Shown: positions 52,231 through 59,978 of the stretch, piece after piece
Numbering within the stretch: the first letter of the stretch is position 1
Layout: every line of letters begins with the position of its first letter
Origin: Bog-159 sp049520215
Lineage (GTDB): Bacteria; Acidobacteriota; Terriglobia; Bryobacterales; Bryobacteraceae
DNA length: 64,000 nucleotides
Assembly (NCBI GenBank): GCA_049520215.1
Contig: JBEKPZ010000016.1
Span: forward strand, 5,947 to 69,946
Direction of reading: 5' to 3'
Program-made: the position numbers and the translations under genes
The notes under the pieces: model-generated
Database searches by the model: none
What the model saw: only the letters and a program-made list of their open reading frames with translations
What the model was told of the DNA's origin: nothing

Positions 52231-53559
52231 ATGCGAGCCTCAATAATGCCGAGTTTTGGGCGCGCTGAAATCCGGATGGCCGCGCTCACCATGATCGGCA
52301 TGGCGATTCTGCTGCAATCGACAGCCTTGATTTGGTATCCGCGTCTGCCATTTCACCACGAGCTGGGCAGCGATTTCATGGCCTTCTACACAGCGGGAAC
52401 GACCCTGAACCGGCTCCCGCCGGCCGCCCGGCTATACGATCCCGAACTGCAGCAACGCCTGCGTACCGAGATCATGCCGGACGCGGACAAGGCTACCCGG
52501 CTGCCTTATCTGTATCCTCCTTTTATAGCGGCGGCCATGAGTCCATTGGCGCGGCTACCGTACCGCTGGGCCTTCGTGGCCTGGCTGGCCCTCGGCGGCG
52601 TCTTGTATGCCGCTGGCCTCTATCTCCTCCAATCCTGCTGCCGGCTGGGGCAGCATCGCCACACGGCCCTGCTGCTGGCGCTGTCGTTTACCCCATTTCT
52701 TTTCGAAGCCTGGGGCGGAGGCCAAATCTCGGCGCTGGCGTTTTCGGCGCTGGCGGCCGCGCTTTGGCTGGAGCGCGCCGGCAGGCCGTTCGCCGCCGGC
52801 CTTTGCGCCGGGCTGTGCTGTTACAAGCCGCAGGTGTTCCTGGTGCTGGCCGGCTTGTTCGTGGTGGCGAGGCTGGGGCGCCTGGTGGCGGGAACGCTCG
52901 TTAGCAGTTCGGTGCTGGCGGGCCTGAGTTTCCTGATGCTGGGCCGCGCCGGCGCCGCCACGTACCTGCGGTTGATGATGCAATACGGGACCGCCATTTC
53001 GGTAAAGCCCTCGGCCTGGCCCTTGCATAAATTTGTCGATCCGAGTGCCTTCTTCCACCTGATATTGGGTGGCGATACATGGATCGGCCGGACGCTGTTT
53101 TACCTGGCCGCCGCCGCGGCGCTCCTGTTGGCTGTACGCGCCTGGGCGCGCTACCGCCGCGCCAGCCGGGACCAGCGCATGTTGTGCTGGGCCGGCGCCA
53201 TGCCGGTGCTGCTGCTGGCCAGTTTCTACACGCCGGTGTACGACGCCACCCTGCTGGTGCTGAGCGGCTTTCTGGTAGCGGGCGTCGTTTACAGTAACGG
53301 ACGGCCGGAGATCGTCCGGTCTTTTGAGGCGATGGTGCTGCTGGTCTACTTGGGGGCCATCGTCAGCCAGCCGGTCGCGCGCGTTCTGCACGTTCAAGTT
53401 CTTACGATGATTCTGGCTTTGAGCGCCGTGTATGTTTTCTCGCTGCGCGCTTCGTTTGGGAGCTGTCGCGCCGCAATGAGGCGTCCGCCAGCGAAGCCTA
53501 AGTCCCAAAAACGGACGGCAGACGCGCCGGCGCTTCCGGTCGCGTCCCGCATTTACTAA
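52231..53559 (+). CDS. GT87-type (DUF2029) membrane glycosyltransferase
   Basis: 442 residues from ATG 52231; longer readings run through the repeat. About ten hydrophobic segments. The first loop has HHELGSDFMAFYTAGTTL (catalytic Asp in GSDF, as in mycobacterial mannosyltransferases of GT87), and the later loop YKPQVFLVLAG is also typical. Uses polyprenyl-phosphate sugar donors at the outer face of the membrane. Single gene, 49 bases before the ADOP permease. Confidence 0.82.
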   Translation: MRASIMPSFGRAEIRMAALTMIGMAILLQSTALIWYPRLPFHHELGSDFMAFYTAGTTLNRLPPAARLYDPELQQRLRTEIMPDADKATRLPYLYPPFIAAAMSPLARLPYRWAFVAWLALGGVLYAAGLYLLQSCCRLGQHRHTALLLALSFTPFLFEAWGGGQISALAFSALAAALWLERAGRPFAAGLCAGLCCYKPQVFLVLAGLFVVARLGRLVAGTLVSSSVLAGLSFLMLGRAGAATYLRLMMQYGTAISVKPSAWPLHKFVDPSAFFHLILGGDTWIGRTLFYLAAAAALLLAVRAWARYRRASRDQRMLCWAGAMPVLLLASFYTPVYDATLLVLSGFLVAGVVYSNGRPEIVRSFEAMVLLVYLGAIVSQPVARVLHVQVLTMILALSAVYVFSLRASFGSCRAAMRRPPAKPKSQKRTADAPALPVASRIY

Positions 53560-53607
53560 CAGATACGCGCCGCGGCGCTCCGGCAAGAAGCGTGCTACCG
53601 ACAACGC

Positions 53608-56070
53608 ATGCTCCATGACCTTCGGTACGCGTTGCGCACCCTGCGGAAGAGCCCTGGGTTCGCTCTGGTAGCTATTATTTCGCTGGCGCTGGGAATTGGC
53701 GCCAACTCAGCCATGTTCAGCCTGGCGGATGCGATTCTGCTGCGGCCGCTGCCGGTGCCGCATGCTTCCGAGCTCATCGTGGTGCAGTCGCAATTGCGCG
53801 GCGAGGCCATCGGCGGGATCTTCCAGTACTCCGGGCTGTCTTATCCGGATTTCAAGGACCTCCGCGACCGGAACAAATCCTACAAGGGTTTGACGGCCTC
53901 CCAATACTCGCAGTTTGGATTCGCAACCGAAAAAGGCGCACTGCCGCAGATGAAATTCGGCGAGTTGGTGAGCGGCGATTTTTTTAGCGTCATGGATGTG
54001 CCGACTGCCTTGGGGCGGGCCTTCCGGCCGGACGAAGACAGCGTGCCGGGCCGCGACGCGGTGGCGGTCCTGGGCCACGACTTATGGCGCACGGATTTCG
54101 CTTCGAATGCGAACGTTATTGGGAGAACCATCTTCCTGAACAACGTCCCATTTACGGTGATCGGCGTGGCGCCGGAGCCGTTCACCGGATCGAACGGATC
54201 GATTCATTCCGCGCTCTTTGTCCCGCTGGCGATGGGACCCCGTCTGCAGGACGACCTGCAGAAGAGCATGCTCGAGAAGCGCGATAACCGCGGCATGACC
54301 GTATACGGGCGGCTGAAACCGGGTGTCGGCGTGGCACAAGCCGCGGCCGAGGCCAGGGTAGTCTCGCAGCAACTCGCCCAGGCCTACCCGGCTACCAATC
54401 GAACCTGCTCCATGGTGGTCGACTCGGACGTCGAAGCCAGGCTCAAGCAGAGTCCGCCCGACACCGCGCTGGTGTTTTTCCTGTTGGCGCTGGCCGCCGT
54501 GGTTTTGGCGATCGCTTGTGCCAACGTGATGAATATCCTGTTGAGCCGGGCCCGGGCGCGCTCGCGCGAGATCGCCGTCCGGCTGGCGATCGGGGCGGGC
54601 CGGGGCCGCCTGGTGCGGCAACTGTTGACCGAGAGCCTGGTGATCGCGGCGGCCGGCGGAGTGCTGGGCCTGCTGGTGGCCAAGGCCGGCGCCGATCTGT
54701 TTGCGCAGATCAAGTTTCCCGTGGACATACCCATTGTGCTGGACGTGAAGCTGGACCCGCGGGTGCTGCTCTTCACCATACTCGCCTCGGTGGCCAGCGC
54801 CCTGGTATTCGGACTGGCGCCGGCGCTACAGAGTTCGCATCCCGACCTGGTGCCGGCGTTGAAGTCCGGAAAGTCGGATGACGGCAAGCGCCGGCGGCTC
54901 CTGGGAAGGAACACGCTGGTGATTGCGCAGGTGGCCGGAGCGCTTCTGCTCCTGGTTTTCGCGACGCAGGCTTACCGCGGCGCATCGATTGTGATGTCCA
55001 GGCCCGCCGGTTTCCGTACCAACCATCTGCTGATGGCCAGCTTCAACCCCACGCTGGCGAGGTACACGCCGGATCAGACCAAGGGATTCTATAAGCTGCT
55101 GCTGGAGAGGGAGCGAAACCTCCCGAACGTGAAATCCGCGGCGCTCACACAGGCTGTGCCGATGCTGCCGGGAGGCGACAGCAGCCGGCTGGTTCCGGAA
55201 GGCGTCAAGCTGCCGCTGGGGACCGAGGCGATCACCGTGATTTCGAACACGGTCAGCGAGGGTTACTTCGACGCCCTGAACGTGCCGATTGTCCAGGGCC
55301 GGCCCTTCCTGGAGAGCGACCGGGCCGATTCCCGGCCGGTGGCCATCGTGAATGAGCTGTTCGCCCGTAAGTATTATCCCAACCAGAGCCCCATCGGCAA
55401 ACGGCTGCGGCTGAAAGGCGACAAGGACGAGGTTCTCGAGATCGTCGGTGTGGCCCGGCAGAGCAAGTACTTCTTCCTGGTCGAGCCGCCCATTGAATAC
55501 CTCTACCGGCCGCTTTCCCAAAACCCGCAGCAGGCCATGACCATCCTGGTCGAGACCGCCGGTCCTTCCAGCGTGGCGGCCGCGCCGCTACGCGACAGTG
55601 TCCGCTCTTTGGATGCCAACCAGCCGATGTACGGTGTTCGCACCATGGAGGAGGTCGTCGACCAGCGTGCCAACAATACCCTCGGGATATTGACGGAAGC
55701 AATCGGGGGGATGGGGCTACTCGGGCTGATCCTGGCGATGGTGGGACTCTACGGCGTGATGTCGTATTCGGTAAGCCTGCGGTCGCGGGAGATCGGAATC
55801 CGCATGGCCATCGGCGCGGGCCGCTCCGGGGTGCTGGGCATGGTCATGAAGCAGGGCATGGTGCTGACAGCCGCCGGTGTTTCGCTCGGTCTGCTGCTCT
55901 GCTTGCTGGCGAGCAAGGCGGTCACCGCCGCGTTGAGCGTGCCGGCGTTCAATGTGCCTTTCGTGGCGCTGGTGACGGCCGGCCTGGTGGTTGCGGCGGC
56001 GCTGGGCGCGTATGCTCCGGCGTGGCGCGCGTCGCGGCTGGATCCGAATGCCGTGCTGCGGCAGGAGTAG
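53608..56070 (+). CDS. ADOP-family orphan FtsX/MacB-like permease
   Basis: 820 residues. Acidobacterial duplicated orphan permease: N-terminal LRYALRTLRKSPGFALVAI, four TM helices of MacB type in each half, and large extracytoplasmic MacB_PCD domains (about 45-270 and 470-670). Coupling regions ARSREIAVRLAIGAGRGRLV and LRSREIGIRMAIGAGRSGVL, ending WRASRLDPNAVLRQE. There is no ATPase gene beside it, as usual for this family. Role unknown; a mechanotransmission or lipoprotein/peptide export role is assumed. Confidence 0.95.
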   Translation: MLHDLRYALRTLRKSPGFALVAIISLALGIGANSAMFSLADAILLRPLPVPHASELIVVQSQLRGEAIGGIFQYSGLSYPDFKDLRDRNKSYKGLTASQYSQFGFATEKGALPQMKFGELVSGDFFSVMDVPTALGRAFRPDEDSVPGRDAVAVLGHDLWRTDFASNANVIGRTIFLNNVPFTVIGVAPEPFTGSNGSIHSALFVPLAMGPRLQDDLQKSMLEKRDNRGMTVYGRLKPGVGVAQAAAEARVVSQQLAQAYPATNRTCSMVVDSDVEARLKQSPPDTALVFFLLALAAVVLAIACANVMNILLSRARARSREIAVRLAIGAGRGRLVRQLLTESLVIAAAGGVLGLLVAKAGADLFAQIKFPVDIPIVLDVKLDPRVLLFTILASVASALVFGLAPALQSSHPDLVPALKSGKSDDGKRRRLLGRNTLVIAQVAGALLLLVFATQAYRGASIVMSRPAGFRTNHLLMASFNPTLARYTPDQTKGFYKLLLERERNLPNVKSAALTQAVPMLPGGDSSRLVPEGVKLPLGTEAITVISNTVSEGYFDALNVPIVQGRPFLESDRADSRPVAIVNELFARKYYPNQSPIGKRLRLKGDKDEVLEIVGVARQSKYFFLVEPPIEYLYRPLSQNPQQAMTILVETAGPSSVAAAPLRDSVRSLDANQPMYGVRTMEEVVDQRANNTLGILTEAIGGMGLLGLILAMVGLYGVMSYSVSLRSREIGIRMAIGAGRSGVLGMVMKQGMVLTAAGVSLGLLLCLLASKAVTAALSVPAFNVPFVALVTAGLVVAAALGAYAPAWRASRLDPNAVLRQE

Positions 56071-56151
56071 TGTGTCCTCAAATCCCTTCCACCCGGGCAC
56101 CCCAACCGCGCCATGCGAGCCGTACCATTTGTGGACGACCGTTCTCTAGGT

Positions 56152-56421
56152 CTAGGCGGCGATTCTCCCCTGAGGCTCGGCTACGTCGACGTACGCGAAC
56201 AGCAAATCCCGGAATTCGGGATTCTCAAGATGGTTTGAAACGCTCTGCCCTTCAGGCACCTGTTGTCCGGCCTCTCGATAGGCTTCGAGGTTGATACGGA
56301 TCGCTTCGCTGGCAGCGCGCTTGGCTGCTTCGATGTTTTCTCCATAGGTGGCGATAGCCAAATCGGGCGCCTGCACCGCAAATCCCGTCTCGGTTTGTTC
56401 CAGCATAATTAGAAATCGCAT
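56152..56421 (-). CDS. HicB-family antitoxin
   Basis: 89 residues. HicB partial-RNase-H fold: MRFLIMLEQTETGFAVQAPD, LAIATYGENIEAAKRAASEA, INLEAYREAGQQVPEG. The C-terminal stretch lacks a clear DNA-binding domain. Its ATG overlaps the last base of the HicA stop, so the pair was toxin-first and coupled. The antitoxin is intact while the toxin is broken. Confidence 0.85.
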   Translation of the reverse strand: MRFLIMLEQTETGFAVQAPDLAIATYGENIEAAKRAASEAIRINLEAYREAGQQVPEGQSVSNHLENPEFRDLLFAYVDVAEPQGRIAA

Positions 56422-56620
56422 TACCTGATCTCCAGTCTGATTTTCTTCACCGTGTCCAACGCCCGCCCCACCGGTACATCCTTTTGGGGATGTACGATAG
56501 TGACTATAAACCGGCTCGCTGGATGCTTGAAGTTGTGGTGGTCTCCCTCACGCCGACCAATTTCCATCCAAATTCCTCGGCCAGCTTGACCAGCTCGCGA
56601 CTTGTGTATCGCTTGGGCAT
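56421..56620 (-). pseudogene. HicA-type toxin with a frameshift
   Basis: ATG 56620 gives MPKRYTSRELVKLAEEFGWK then LVGVRE; the frame then slips at about 56548, and the next frame continues GDHHNFKHPASRFIVTIVHP then QKDVPVGRALDTVKKI and LEIR-stop. Joined, it is a full HicA: YTSRELVK helix, DHHNFKHP with the catalytic His, VTIVHPQKDVP strand. HicA cleaves mRNA. The indel inactivates it. One base error would explain it, but other toxin genes here show the same kind of lesion. Confidence 0.8.
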
Positions 56621-56709
56621 GAATCGGGCTGAAATCCCCTTGTCCCATGCCGCTGACATGGCGGCCAAGACGCCATATCCGCGTCGGCTGACAAGTGAGT
56701 ATGACGTTT

Positions 56710-56815
56710 GTAGGCGGGCAATCCTGCCTTCAGCCGGCCTCTGCGACCGTGACGAAGCGCCGTGAAAAGCAGGAGCCGCCTGAAAGGCGGCTGCGGCCAT
56801 GATTGGCCGCCCCAC
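56710..56815. repeat. Palindromic repeat with CGACCGTGA insert
   Basis: GCGGGC-AATC-CTGCC, CAGCCGGCC, then TGCGACCGTGACGAAGCGCC (related to the CGACCGTGAGGGAGCGG repeat), AGCCGCC-TGAAA-GGCGGCT, GCGGCCA-TGAT-TGGCCGC, CCCCAC. The 5' bracket is degenerate (TGTAGGCG). One repeat family is nested within another. Confidence 0.75.
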
Positions 56816-57274
56816 GGTGCAACCGAACTGCCACTATTCAAAGGGACTATCTGTACGATGTACTAGCCGCGTTTTTATCCGGTACACCACGCTTGGCGCC
56901 TGCCAACCTGCTTTGTCCGGCCCGGGTGCGCGCAGTACCGGTCCCCGGTCGCGCCAAGGCCGTGTTTCCGTCAGGATTGCCGTCCTGCCCGAGGATCACA
57001 CCCGCTGTCCAAGCCGTGCGTTGCCGACTTTCCGTTCTCTATTGTCACGTTGCAGTCGCCCAGCACACAGAACCTCAAGAAGCAGTGCTGTCATTTCCAA
57101 CAAGGCCGTCGATAAATCCAACAACAACCAATCATGCTGAAGACTCAAGGGGTTAGCGGGCCTCGCTGTAACAGGGGTGTCGAGAAACGCGGCACCGCCG
57201 GCCGGTGTTGAGTTTTTCCACGCCTGTAACTGCCTGCAAATACAACAGATAATCAGCTATAAAACTACACAATG
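56816..57274. other. Long intergenic region upstream of the redox operon
   Basis: 459 bases with no coding frame I trust. Less GC-rich toward 57200-57270 (AATACAACAGATAATCAGCT), which suits a control region before the sigma54-like element at 57275. No clear activator-binding palindrome was found by eye. Confidence 0.5.
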
Positions 57275-57290
57275 TGGCCCGAGACGTGCC
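57275..57290 (+). promoter_or_regulatory. Sigma54-like -24/-12 promoter of the redox operon
   Basis: TGGCCCGAGACGTGCC: GG at 57276-57277 and GC at 57288-57289 with ten bases between, close to TGGCACG-N4-TTGCA. Transcription would start near 57302, just before AAGGAGG at 57308-57314 and ATG 57321. The operon itself encodes an NtrC-type activator. Confidence 0.55.
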
Positions 57291-57320
57291 CTGTATGGCA
57301 TTGGAAAAAGGAGGCACGTC

Positions 57321-57989
57321 ATGACAGTCATTTTGGTTTTGGTAACATTCTCGATTTTCATCCTGCTGGATTGGGTAGTCAACCGGCGGAAAGCGCCACA
57401 GGTCGTTGCGGTGCCGGCACACACGACAGCCTTGTCGTTGGATCAATCTTATGTAGAAGGGTTTCTGGTTCCCGAGCAGTTGTCTTATCACCCCGGTCAC
57501 AGTTGGGCTATGCAGGAACGCCGCAATCTGGTGCGGATCGGCATAGACGATTTCGCGGCCGCCTTGGCGGGACACGTCGAGCGCATCGAGCTGCCGAAGC
57601 CAGGGCAGTGGATCCGGCAAGGCCAAAAGGCATGGTCTTTGTTCCGGGATGGCGAAAAGACCGAGATGGTGTCGCCGACCGAAGGCGAAGTCATTGAAAT
57701 CAATCCGGAAGTCGCTGCGAATCCGGAGTTGCTGCGGAAAGACCCTTACGGCAGGGGCTGGCTGGCGCTGATCCACGTTCCCGACGAAGAGAGCACCACG
57801 CGCAACCTGGTTCCGAAGGGATTGGTGCGGAGCTGGATGCGGGAAGCCGTGGGGCGGCTGTATGCGCACCAACCACAGCTTGCGGGCGCGGTGGCGGCCG
57901 ATGGCGGTCTGCCCACGGAAGATCTGCTGGCGAGCCTGCCGGACGCCAACTGGCGGCAGGTGACTAGCGAATTCTTCCTCACTGCGTAG
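57321..57989 (+). CDS. Membrane-anchored GcvH-like protein with displaced lipoyl lysine
   Basis: 222 residues. One N-terminal TM (about 3-20), then a GcvH-like domain about 56-150: YHPGHSWAMQ, VRIGIDDFAAALAGHVERIE, WIRQGQKAWSLFR, PTEGEVIEINPE, LLRKDPYGRGWLALI. Aligned without gaps to GcvH, the lipoyl-lysine position is Gly111, with a lysine two residues later (K113 in RDGEKTEM). So lipoylation is doubtful or shifted. First gene of the operon with Fe-S and HybB-like subunits, so it is not the glycine-cleavage protein. It may carry electrons or acyl groups at the membrane, or be a structural adaptor. AAGGAGG precedes the ATG. Confidence 0.82.
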   Translation: MTVILVLVTFSIFILLDWVVNRRKAPQVVAVPAHTTALSLDQSYVEGFLVPEQLSYHPGHSWAMQERRNLVRIGIDDFAAALAGHVERIELPKPGQWIRQGQKAWSLFRDGEKTEMVSPTEGEVIEINPEVAANPELLRKDPYGRGWLALIHVPDEESTTRNLVPKGLVRSWMREAVGRLYAHQPQLAGAVAADGGLPTEDLLASLPDANWRQVTSEFFLTA

Positions 57990-58042
57990 ATTTCCCACAC
58001 TTTTGCCGGGAAGTGAGGTATAAAAGAGTTAGACACCCGATT

Positions 58043-58789
58043 ATGTCTAAAGCCATCCTTTACGACAGCACCATGTGTATCGGCTGCAAGGCGTGCGAGG
58101 GTGCCTGCGCCGAGCGCTGGCACCTGCCTTACGACGATAAGGTAGCATCCGAGACCCGGCTCTCGGCGCACAAGCTAACGGCCATTCAGACTTTTGGCGA
58201 GCACTTCAGCCGGCGGCTGTGCATGCACTGCGCCGAGCCGACCTGCGCCTCGGTCTGCCCGGTGGGGGCGCTGCACAAGACCAGCCTGGGGCCGGTGGTT
58301 TACGACGCCGAAAAGTGCATGGGATGCCGGTATTGCATGACGGCCTGTCCATTCCAGGTGCCGGCTTACGAATGGAACAGCCGGCTTCCCAAAGTGCGCA
58401 AGTGCGACATGTGCTACGACCGGCAGCGCGCGGGCAAGGTCACGGCCTGCGCGGAGGCCTGTCCAACCGGCGCCACGACGTGCGGCGACCGGGATGCGCT
58501 GGTGGCGGAGGCGCGCCGCCGCCTGGCTGAGAAGCCGGGCAGCTACTATCAGCGCATTTATGGCTTGCAGGAAGTGGGCGGGACGTCGGTGCTGTACCTC
58601 TCGGCGGTGCCCTTCGAGCAGATCGGGCTGCGCACCAACCTGCCGCAGCAACCCCTGCCGCAACTGACCTGGCGGGTGCTGGAGGCGGTGCCGGACGTGG
58701 TTTCCGTCGGTTCGGTGCTGCTGGGCGGAATCTGGTGGATCACCAACCGCCGCGACGAGGTGGCCCGGGCGGAAGGGGGGAAGCGATGA
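58043..58789 (+). CDS. Four-[4Fe-4S] ferredoxin-type electron-transfer subunit with C-terminal TM
   Basis: 248 residues from ATG 58043; a GTG at 58013 would add ten. Sixteen cysteines in four sets: 12/15/18/22, 60/63/68/72, 92/95/98/102 and 121/124/136/140, as in HybA, FdhB/FdnH and DmsB-type subunits. A C-terminal TM (about 219-239, VVSVGSVLLGGIWWITNRR) anchors it, as in formate dehydrogenase beta subunits. No twin-arginine signal is seen, so it faces the cytoplasm or is carried by a partner. Coupled (ATGA) to the HybB-like gene; no catalytic subunit is present. Confidence 0.88.
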   Translation: MSKAILYDSTMCIGCKACEGACAERWHLPYDDKVASETRLSAHKLTAIQTFGEHFSRRLCMHCAEPTCASVCPVGALHKTSLGPVVYDAEKCMGCRYCMTACPFQVPAYEWNSRLPKVRKCDMCYDRQRAGKVTACAEACPTGATTCGDRDALVAEARRRLAEKPGSYYQRIYGLQEVGGTSVLYLSAVPFEQIGLRTNLPQQPLPQLTWRVLEAVPDVVSVGSVLLGGIWWITNRRDEVARAEGGKR

Positions 58790-59970
58790 ACGGCCGCAAG
58801 CTGCCGAGCTTCACCATCTGGCGCGCCATCTTTGTTCTGCTGATGGCGGCGGGCGCATACTCCACTTATTTGCGTGTAAGGTACGGCCTGGGTGGCGTCA
58901 CCAACCTGAGCGACCAGTTTCCGTGGGGCATCTGGATCGGCTTCGACATCTTGTGCGGCGTAGGTCTGGCGGCCGGCGGATTTACGCTGGTGGCGGTAGT
59001 CCACATTTTCAACATCGAACGCTACAAGCCGATTCTGCGGCCCGCGATCCTCACGGCCTTCCTTGGATACGTGCTGGTGGTGTTGGCGTTGCTGTTCGAT
59101 CTGGGGCGGCCCGACCGCGTATGGCATCCGCTGGTGATGTGGAACCCGCATTCGGTGATGTTCGAAGTGGCGTGGTGCGTGACGCTTTACACCACGGTGC
59201 TGGCGTTGGAATTCGCGCCCACAGTTTTCGAAAAGTTGGGATGGCACAAGCCGCTGGACTGGCTCAAGTTCATTTCCGTGCCGCTGATGATCGTGGGCGT
59301 GATCCTTTCCACGCTGCATCAGTCTTCGCTCGGCAGCCTCTACCTGATCGTGCCGCATAAACTGTACGCGCTCTGGTACACGCCGGTGCTGCCGGTCTTC
59401 TTTTATTTGTCGGCCATCTGCGCAGGGCTGGCCATGACCATTTTCGAATCGTGGCACAGCAGCCGGGCGTTCGGTAGGGCGTTGGAACTGCCGCTGGCCG
59501 CCGGACTGGCGCGAGTGCTGGCAGTTCTGCTGATGCTTCTCCTGTTTGTCCGCTTCCTGGATCTGGAGCAGCGCGGCGTGCTGGGGCTGTTGCGCGTGAA
59601 CCGGACCGAAACCTGGCTGTTCGGACTGGAAATCGTGCTGCTGGCCGTGCCTATGGTGCTGCTGTTCCGGCGCCGCGTGCGTTGGAACCCGGCGAAACTG
59701 TATGGCTGCGCGGTGCTGGTTATTTTCGGTTTCATAGCCAACCGCCTGAATGTGAGCGTCACCGGCATGGAAGCCGGGTCCGGCACACATTACGTGCCGC
59801 GCTGGACCGAAATAGCAGTGACTTTGGCGATCATCGCGCTGGGCTTCGCCGTGTTCCGAGTGATCGCGCAGTATTTCCCGGTCTTTGAGGAGCATCGCGA
59901 AGACCAGGCGCACGCTCCCCGCAAGGCCCGCGAAGCAGCCGAGGAGGGTATTCCCGCGGGCGTTGGCTAA
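58786..59970 (+). CDS. HybB/NrfD-family quinone-linked membrane subunit
   Basis: 394 residues from ATG 58786, about ten TM helices. Close to HybB: FPWGIWIGFDILCGVGLAAG, DLGRPDRVWHPLVMWNPHSV, MFEVAWCVTLYTTVLALEF (the conserved FE), ISVPLMIVGVILSTLHQSSL, and GMEAGSGTHYVPRWTEIAVT. These subunits take electrons from or to quinones without haem and may move protons. Partner is the coupled Fe-S protein. The organism's hydrogenase or other catalytic partner must lie elsewhere, if one exists. Confidence 0.9.
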   Translation: MNGRKLPSFTIWRAIFVLLMAAGAYSTYLRVRYGLGGVTNLSDQFPWGIWIGFDILCGVGLAAGGFTLVAVVHIFNIERYKPILRPAILTAFLGYVLVVLALLFDLGRPDRVWHPLVMWNPHSVMFEVAWCVTLYTTVLALEFAPTVFEKLGWHKPLDWLKFISVPLMIVGVILSTLHQSSLGSLYLIVPHKLYALWYTPVLPVFFYLSAICAGLAMTIFESWHSSRAFGRALELPLAAGLARVLAVLLMLLLFVRFLDLEQRGVLGLLRVNRTETWLFGLEIVLLAVPMVLLFRRRVRWNPAKLYGCAVLVIFGFIANRLNVSVTGMEAGSGTHYVPRWTEIAVTLAIIALGFAVFRVIAQYFPVFEEHREDQAHAPRKAREAAEEGIPAGVG

Positions 59971-59978
59971 GGACAATC

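Noticed and set aside
56803..57156. Open frames in the region before the redox operon
   Set aside because: Overlapping frames with poor composition, no ribosome sites and no recognisable motifs.
57321..57989. True glycine-cleavage H protein (gcvH)
   Set aside because: It has an N-terminal TM, lacks lysine at the lipoyl position, and neighbours are redox subunits, not gcvT or gcvP.
58558..59976. Long minus-strand frame opposite the HybB-like gene
   Set aside because: Rich in H, Q and R, the usual product of reading a membrane-protein gene backwards.
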